A DNA stretch of 64,000 bases, from NCBI RefSeq assembly GCF_029852145.1, contig NC_079975.1, positions 4,774,001 to 4,838,000 on the forward strand. Reading direction: 5' to 3'. Numbering within the stretch: the first letter of the stretch is position 1; each line of letters begins with the position of its first letter. The stretch comes from Microplitis mediator (taxonomy: Eukaryota > Arthropoda > Insecta > Hymenoptera > Braconidae). The notes below the pieces were generated by a model. It was not told the DNA's origin. It did no database searches and worked only from the letters and a program-made list of their open reading frames with translations. Position numbers and translations under genes: made by a program. Shown piece by piece: positions 58,771 through 64,000 of this stretch.

Positions 58771-61014
58771 TAATATAAGTCAAATAATAATTTATATCTT
58801 TAATTAGACCGATTGATTTCTATCACAACTTTCTAATGAAAAGTTTAACGTTCCCTTATTCATTACTTACAATGAACGATATAGAACAAAAGGAGTAGGC
58901 AAGAGTTATTATTAGTTATACCATTAACAAAGAGTCTTATTGTGGCCATATTTTATAATTACTAACAGGCGTAATAAAATTTTGCCATCAGTACAAAACT
59001 AAAGCAATAATTACTATTGCATTCGAAAAATCATTGCTCTAGCTGTTTTTTGTAGTAAAACACAATAAAAAAGTAGATAGCGACGTTATCGATGATTCGA
59101 ACATAACCTGCAACTGGTTATTAAAATATTTTCTTACACTTTTCAAATAACTGACAAAATTCGTGTTTAGACGTAACGTTAAATTGCGGCTGTATGTTTA
59201 CGTTAATTTCGTTATCATGTATGAGTTTTTTATATTAAGCCATCTCACGGCATTTTTATGAATTAAATGCAAAGAAACCAACTTCTACTACATGACCGCT
59301 AGATGGCCGCAGAAAAAAATCTTTTTCCAAGTAGAAATATCATGTATTAGAAATATTTTCCTAATTTCGAAATAGTATCACTTACAGAATTTATGATTAA
59401 AAGTATCAATATATTAATTTTTATACAATATCACTAATGATTCTAATTAACTAGACTTAGTCATTGCTCTTAAAAGTAAATTTTGATATGATTTTATGTG
59501 AAAATAAATTAATAGCTTGACTTTTTTCCATTTACTCCAATAATTATATTAATTAAAATTTATAATACCAATTATTAATTAAATAAAACGAAGAAGTTTG
59601 CATTAATTATTATTATGACGATGAGATATTATTACTGTTCAAGTAATATATTTTTTACAAGCAGTAAAATTGTTATTAAGCTGGTTGGCTGGTTGACTCA
59701 AGTCTTGACGTAAAATTTAGTATAGAAATAAAGAATAAGCGACGACGAGTGTGTGTTTATAGTACATATATATATATTAGGAGAAGAGGAAAGCTAAAAA
59801 GAAGGGAAATAATATACGAAGCATTGAGAAGTTTGGCGCCAGTATGGTCTAGGGGCTTCTCCCTTTCTCTCTTTCTTTTGGTTAAACTCTTGTGCTCTAT
59901 CTTTGTTAAACTTTTTTTAATACATTTTTTATTTTATATCTTACATTTTACTTTTTTTACCTTCGATCTACCTTTGGGAAAGAAAAGGTTACGATACCAT
60001 CTGGAGGACTTACTTTTTATTGCTCGATATTTCGATGATTCGATCAGATAAACTCTTTCTATTTTTTAATATTTATTTTTTCTTGCTTTTTATTATTTAT
60101 TAACTTTTTTTTTACCCTTTTTTATTGTATTATTTATTTGGATTGTGAAATCAAGCTCGGACGATTTTATTAGCTAGTTCCAGACGTCGCGGAATTTTTT
60201 TTGTCGTACCTTATATCCATGTATGTATTTATATAGATATAGATGTATATAAATATGTAAGCATGTAAGAGTGAGGACGAGGATGTGTGCATGTTATATG
60301 GAGACATGAAGGGCATATGTGTAATTGTAATATGTGTTTGTGAAAAAGAATGAGAGAGAATGATTGAGATGACACGCCCCCTTGACGAGATCACACGGAG
60401 ATAAGATACTGCCTTATAAAGGTGTCTTTGGAGATCTTACGATTTGGGTGATCGATTGTTTTCAATAATCCGCGGCATTTCAATCACTTATGTCGTTTGT
60501 ATAAACATCTGAAGATAGTACAAAAAATAATTGATTTTTTTTTGTTTTTTCATTAATTCACTACTATAATTTTGGTACCGTTCGATTATGAATGGAAATA
60601 TATGAAAATCATAATTCCTAGTGTAATAAAAAAGTTTTTTAAAATTTTATTTATGTATGAGGAAGACTGATACTTGGGGGGTAAGGAGCTTTTTATATTT
60701 TTTCGTTCATGGAAAATATCAACAAGTGGATTTTTTCGGAAATTGTGATGGAATGGTAAATTTGAGTTTTTTGATCATAATTATTCTTCCAAATTTATCT
60801 ATTGATTGCTATCGTGAATATAAAAAATTTTTTAGGTGTAGCTGATAGAAGACGACATGAAACTGTCGAGAATTGAGAAAATTGTAAATGATTAACAAAA
60901 TTTTTGATGATTTTTTATAGGGTTGTATTTTGAAGTCATGAGAAATTAAGGCACAAACAACTACACCAATTGAAGTGTACTTTAGATTAAATAATGTTTG
61001 AATATTTATGAACA
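58771..61014. other. Intergenic stretch, no gene seen
   Basis: AT-rich overall. The 59740-59880 and 60170-60480 parts are less AT-rich (for example AAGTTTGGCGCCAGTATGG and GACGAGATCACACGGAG). A 100-codon frame at 59749-60051 and a 74-codon minus-strand frame at 60170-60394 have no recognisable features; the former is dominated by F and L in its second half. Confidence 0.4.
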
Positions 61015-61180
61015 TACACAGAAAAAAGGATATCTTCGCGCAAGAAATTTTTTTTTTACCCCAAAAATTTTTCCTTGTTCTAAGAAAAGTTTTTCTCAAC
61101 CATGTTTCAATTTGTAACGCAAAAATTTTTTAGGACAAGTAAAACTTTTCTTAGGACACCAATCCTTTTTTTCTGTGTAG
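61015..61180. mobile_element. MITE of the TACACAGAAAAAA family, short copy
   Basis: ATACACAGAAAAAAGGATATC pairs with ACCAATCCTTTTTTTCTGTGTA, and CCTTGTTCTAAGAAAAGTTT pairs with AAACTTTTCTTAGGACA. It is about 166 bp and overlaps a 96-codon minus-strand frame that is therefore not a gene. Confidence 0.7.
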
Positions 61181-62270
61181 GAACAAATCACAAAATTTTG
61201 AAACAGAATTATTGAAGATTATTTTTACTACCCACTATTTCGTAAATTTTAATGAAGTGATAAAACGCAGCCCGAGTAGACAAAATTCGTGTTCAAAAAA
61301 ATACACATTGATGTTCTGAATTTGAAACGTGAAATTTTTATGAAATATTTTTGAGCTCGTTCAGAAAATATAAAATTTATTTAAAAAACGATAAAAAAAG
61401 TAGCGAAATGAATGTTTTTCTAATAAATGGGATGTATAAATAAAAATTTGAAATAATATTATCGTTATTTGTTCTTTATTCCTGTTATTCATTTATTTGG
61501 CGTTCGACTTGTTTGAAGAAGGACAAGACAGCTCATAAAATCGCAAAAGTTATCGGGACTCGGTCTCACGGTTATTCTCATGGTGTATCTCAGATTCTCG
61601 CTGTTGGTAGCCACAGTATACTGAGAAAAGAATAATGCGAGAGAAAGACAAGTAAAGGGAGGTTTTTAGCAAAGACAGGCTCATGAAAAACATAAAAAAA
61701 AGAAAACTCACATGTAATATTTAAGTTTTCGAGGAGTAATAATGTAGTGTGTTGAATGTTGAACTATAATAACCTAAAACTTTTCTTGGACATGTTTGGC
61801 GCCACGTGATTCATCGAGTATCCGCTCGTTTGCTCGCGGGAGTGACGGATTATTGGGCATTCATGAAGAGTTGAGAGTATGTCTTAAGGCTAACAAATGA
61901 ACCGAGTCAAGTTCAACCATTAATTCATTTTCAAACTCTCCTCAATAAATAATATCTTTTTGATGCTTATTATAATTATCAATTGATTTTTTTCTCATAT
62001 CCAACTTATACCACATATATATATTTATATACATATATACATATATTTCAAATCAATTTTGGTGGTCAATCAATCTAATATCCAGTAAAACAATATTGAA
62101 TTTATTTGAAATTAAAAAAAATATATACTTTAATGTCTGACTTGTTTTTTATTATAAATTAATTTTTATTATTTAGATAATTTATGATGTAGTGAGTAAA
62201 TTAAATGATTTGATAATCTATTTATTAATCTTCAATTTTTATAATTAAATTCGGTTAAAAAAAAAAATAC
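61181..62270. promoter_or_regulatory. Intergenic stretch with a GC-richer candidate enhancer at about 61790-61920
   Basis: Most of the stretch is AT-rich with nothing to name. The 61790-61920 block is GC-richer: TTTGGCGCCACGTGATTCAT, then CGCTCGTTTGCTCGCGGGAG and GACGGATTATTGGGC. CACGTG is an E-box and GGATTA is a K50-homeodomain (Otd/Bicoid-type) site. Regulation of opa from 3' is possible but only inferred. Confidence 0.3.
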
Positions 62271-62646
62271 ACGCAGAGAATTTTACTGTATTTTTTGCAT
62301 CAAAAGTAACATGAGGACAGTATGGAATTATTGTACAAATTACTGATACTGTAGAAATTTTAAAAATACATCGAACAGAATTTAAAAGATGCATAGTAAT
62401 TTTGACAAAGCAACAGATAGAATTTATACCAACTGCATACTAAATATTCTAATTTAACCTAATAAATTTTACTGTGCAGTTGGTATAAATTTTATCTACA
62501 CCTTGTAAATTCTGTTCGATGTATTTTAAAAATTTCTACAGTATCGGTAATTTGTACAATAATTCCATACTGTCCTCATGTTACTATGACTATTGTAATT
62601 TTTCTATAAATTTTTGATGCAAAAAATACCGTAAAATTCTCTGCGT
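62271..62646. mobile_element. Long foldback element, copy 2
   Basis: The terminal ACGCAGAGAATTTTAC and GTAAAATTCTCTGCGT are perfect complements. The arms carry the same landmarks as the copy at 14488-14896: ACATGAGGACAGTATGGAAT, ACATCGAACAGAATTT, TATACCAACTGCATA and their complements. The two copies bracket opa at about 20 kb and 7 kb distance. Confidence 0.92.
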
Positions 62647-62660
62647 TTATATTTTTAGCA

Positions 62661-62750
62661 GTTTTTATTTATTTATTTATTTAAATTTTTAGGCCCTGAA
62701 GCCTTAGCTCCCTAAGGGCCTTACAATAAATACAAAATGATAAATATATA
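62661..62750 (-). mobile_element. LINE 3' tail fragment with (AAAT)n
   Basis: On the minus strand the sequence reads TATTGTAAGGCCCTTAGGGA, GCTAAGGCTTCAGGGCCTAA, then (AAAT)n of several units. Such a GGCCC-rich block ending in a short tandem A-rich tail is characteristic of 3' ends of non-LTR retrotransposons; no coding part remains. It lies 15 bases from the foldback. Confidence 0.5.
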
Positions 62751-64000
62751 TAGAGCAGTTTTTATGGCGACTATATATGATTAATACCCAAGACATTATT
62801 TCTTCAGAGCTCCTATATAGAGTAGAAATTATAACAAATATATGTGAATTACTTCATACATGTATTTATATATTTATGGTTATAGCTCTGTATCATTTTA
62901 GAAAGTATATTTTTTATCATACAGTATCAAGTAGATGAAAGACTTATTTTCAAAAAGTAAGTAATTAAATACTGTAATCGCACTAATAGTCAATATATAT
63001 AAATCAAAATTGACATCAGTTTTCCATAGAAAAACAATATGACCAAATTTTTTTATTATCAGTAAATTCTATAACACATCGAACAATTTAACGTAATTGT
63101 AAGTAACAAAACTTCACGCGAATTGAAAAATGTTTTGTATTTTTGTATTTTATTTTACTATTTTTGAATGAAATGAAAAAGCATTAAATCGGTTGTTATT
63201 CAGAAAAAAAAATTGTAAATCACAAAGAATAATTTGTATCATGAACTGAAGCAAATGAAAATCGCGGACTTACATGTATACACATTGACCAATACGTAGT
63301 ATATATAGTACACAACTACATACATACAAGCATATATATATATGAGTACTCTGGTACGTATGATCTACAGCAGTTATTACAACAGCAGTAAGCTGGCCGC
63401 ACGACGTAGTGCCGGGACTGCCACAAGAGAAAATGCACACAAGTCCTTTGAGCTCTTTGGCCCGTGAAACGATATATATTCCCTTCTTCGTATCTTATAC
63501 ATATCTTTCGTTCTTGTTTTTTATATATATTTTTTTTTGTATAAACTTTACGTGTAGTATATAAAAGAAAAGAGACAGAGTATATGTATATACACATATA
63601 TATATGCTCACCTTGTCGAGTTTAACCGGTGTGTCTTCTCCCGCGGGGTCAACCGAGTATCGCTCCGGGATACGAGCGAATTCTCATGCATCGATTCATT
63701 GTTCTTTTCAAATAGACACTAATTTTTATAACTTAACATTTTTTTTTACTGTTTATTTATTTACTTAAACGTTTGTTGACATTTCAGAAAGAAATCACAT
63801 ATGTATAGAGTACATACGTTTCTTAGTTCATATATTTTCTGTAGATGATGAATGGATTCAAAAATTATAATTTTGGGCTGATAACGAATTCTGTAAACGA
63901 AATCTGATTAATATGTAGATCAAATATAATCTTTTCAAAAATTTAGTCGATTCATAAATCTGATCCATAGATTGGTGATATAGGGAATGGAAAAATTATC
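62751..64000. other. Intergenic stretch to window end with a GC-richer patch
   Basis: AT-rich apart from about 63340-63470 and 63605-63690. The first has AAGCTGGCCGCACGACGTAG and CTTTGAGCTCTTTGGCC. The second has TTCTCCCGCGGGGTCAACCG, whose minus strand includes GACCCCGCGG, as also seen at 2061-2070. The 93-codon minus-strand frame at 63316-63597 lacks recognisable features. Confidence 0.35.

Noticed and set aside
1..64000. CRISPR array, operons, bacterial or viral genes
   Set aside because: Repeats are dispersed or inverted, with no regular direct repeat and spacer pattern; the gene structure with introns is eukaryotic, and no viral or bacterial protein is recognisable.
1..64000. tRNA or rRNA genes
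   Set aside because: By eye I found GGTTCGA-like and GGTTCAA-like words (for example near 613 and 24410) but no matching A box and cloverleaf; a covariance-model scan would be decisive and was not possible.

Overview
This is an AT-rich (clearly above two-thirds A+T by eye) piece of an insect nuclear genome with one confidently recognisable protein-coding gene: the Zic-family zinc-finger transcription factor odd-paired (opa), plus strand. It has three coding exons (34350-35310, 54098-54267, 54720-55064) joined across an 18.8 kb first intron and a 452 bp second intron. The joined reading frame is 491 codons. It carries the arthropod Opa N-terminus, the ZOC motif, the tandem CWCH2 pair and all five C2H2 fingers. 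The remaining ~62 kb holds no other gene I can defend.

The organism is most likely a hymenopteran, plausibly a braconid-type parasitoid. This is inferred from base composition, the Opa protein and the style and density of short non-autonomous DNA transposons; it is not proven by the sequence.

Layout. 1-33.9 kb is intergenic sequence upstream of opa. It contains a 5'-truncated LINE fragment (about 1.1-1.5 kb), three copies of a GC-richer repeat built on ATCGGCC and TTGGCCAA, a piggyBac-type MITE (9.4-10.0 kb), a long foldback element (14.5-14.9 kb) and several other inverted-repeat elements. Between them lie GC-richer islands that are the best candidates for opa enhancers. About 33.9-34.35 kb is a promoter-proximal GC-rich block and a probable 5' leader with several upstream ATGs. 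35.3-54.1 kb is the giant intron, with at least four MITEs and a LINE remnant but also relatively GC-rich blocks that could be enhancers. 55.07 to about 57.5 kb is the likely 3' UTR and downstream sequence, carrying one MITE inserted inside another. 57.5-64 kb is again intergenic, with a second foldback copy (62.3-62.6 kb), a LINE 3' tail and GC-richer islands.

The picture is a developmental regulator alone in a regulatory landscape colonised by small transposons. The most specific regulatory lead is a near-consensus Zic/Opa binding site about 15 kb upstream (19197-19210), with a weaker one beside the presumed promoter, which suggests autoregulation. I found no CRISPR array, operon, toxin system, virus or evident novel multi-gene system. 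All repeat boundaries were read by eye and may be off by a few bases.
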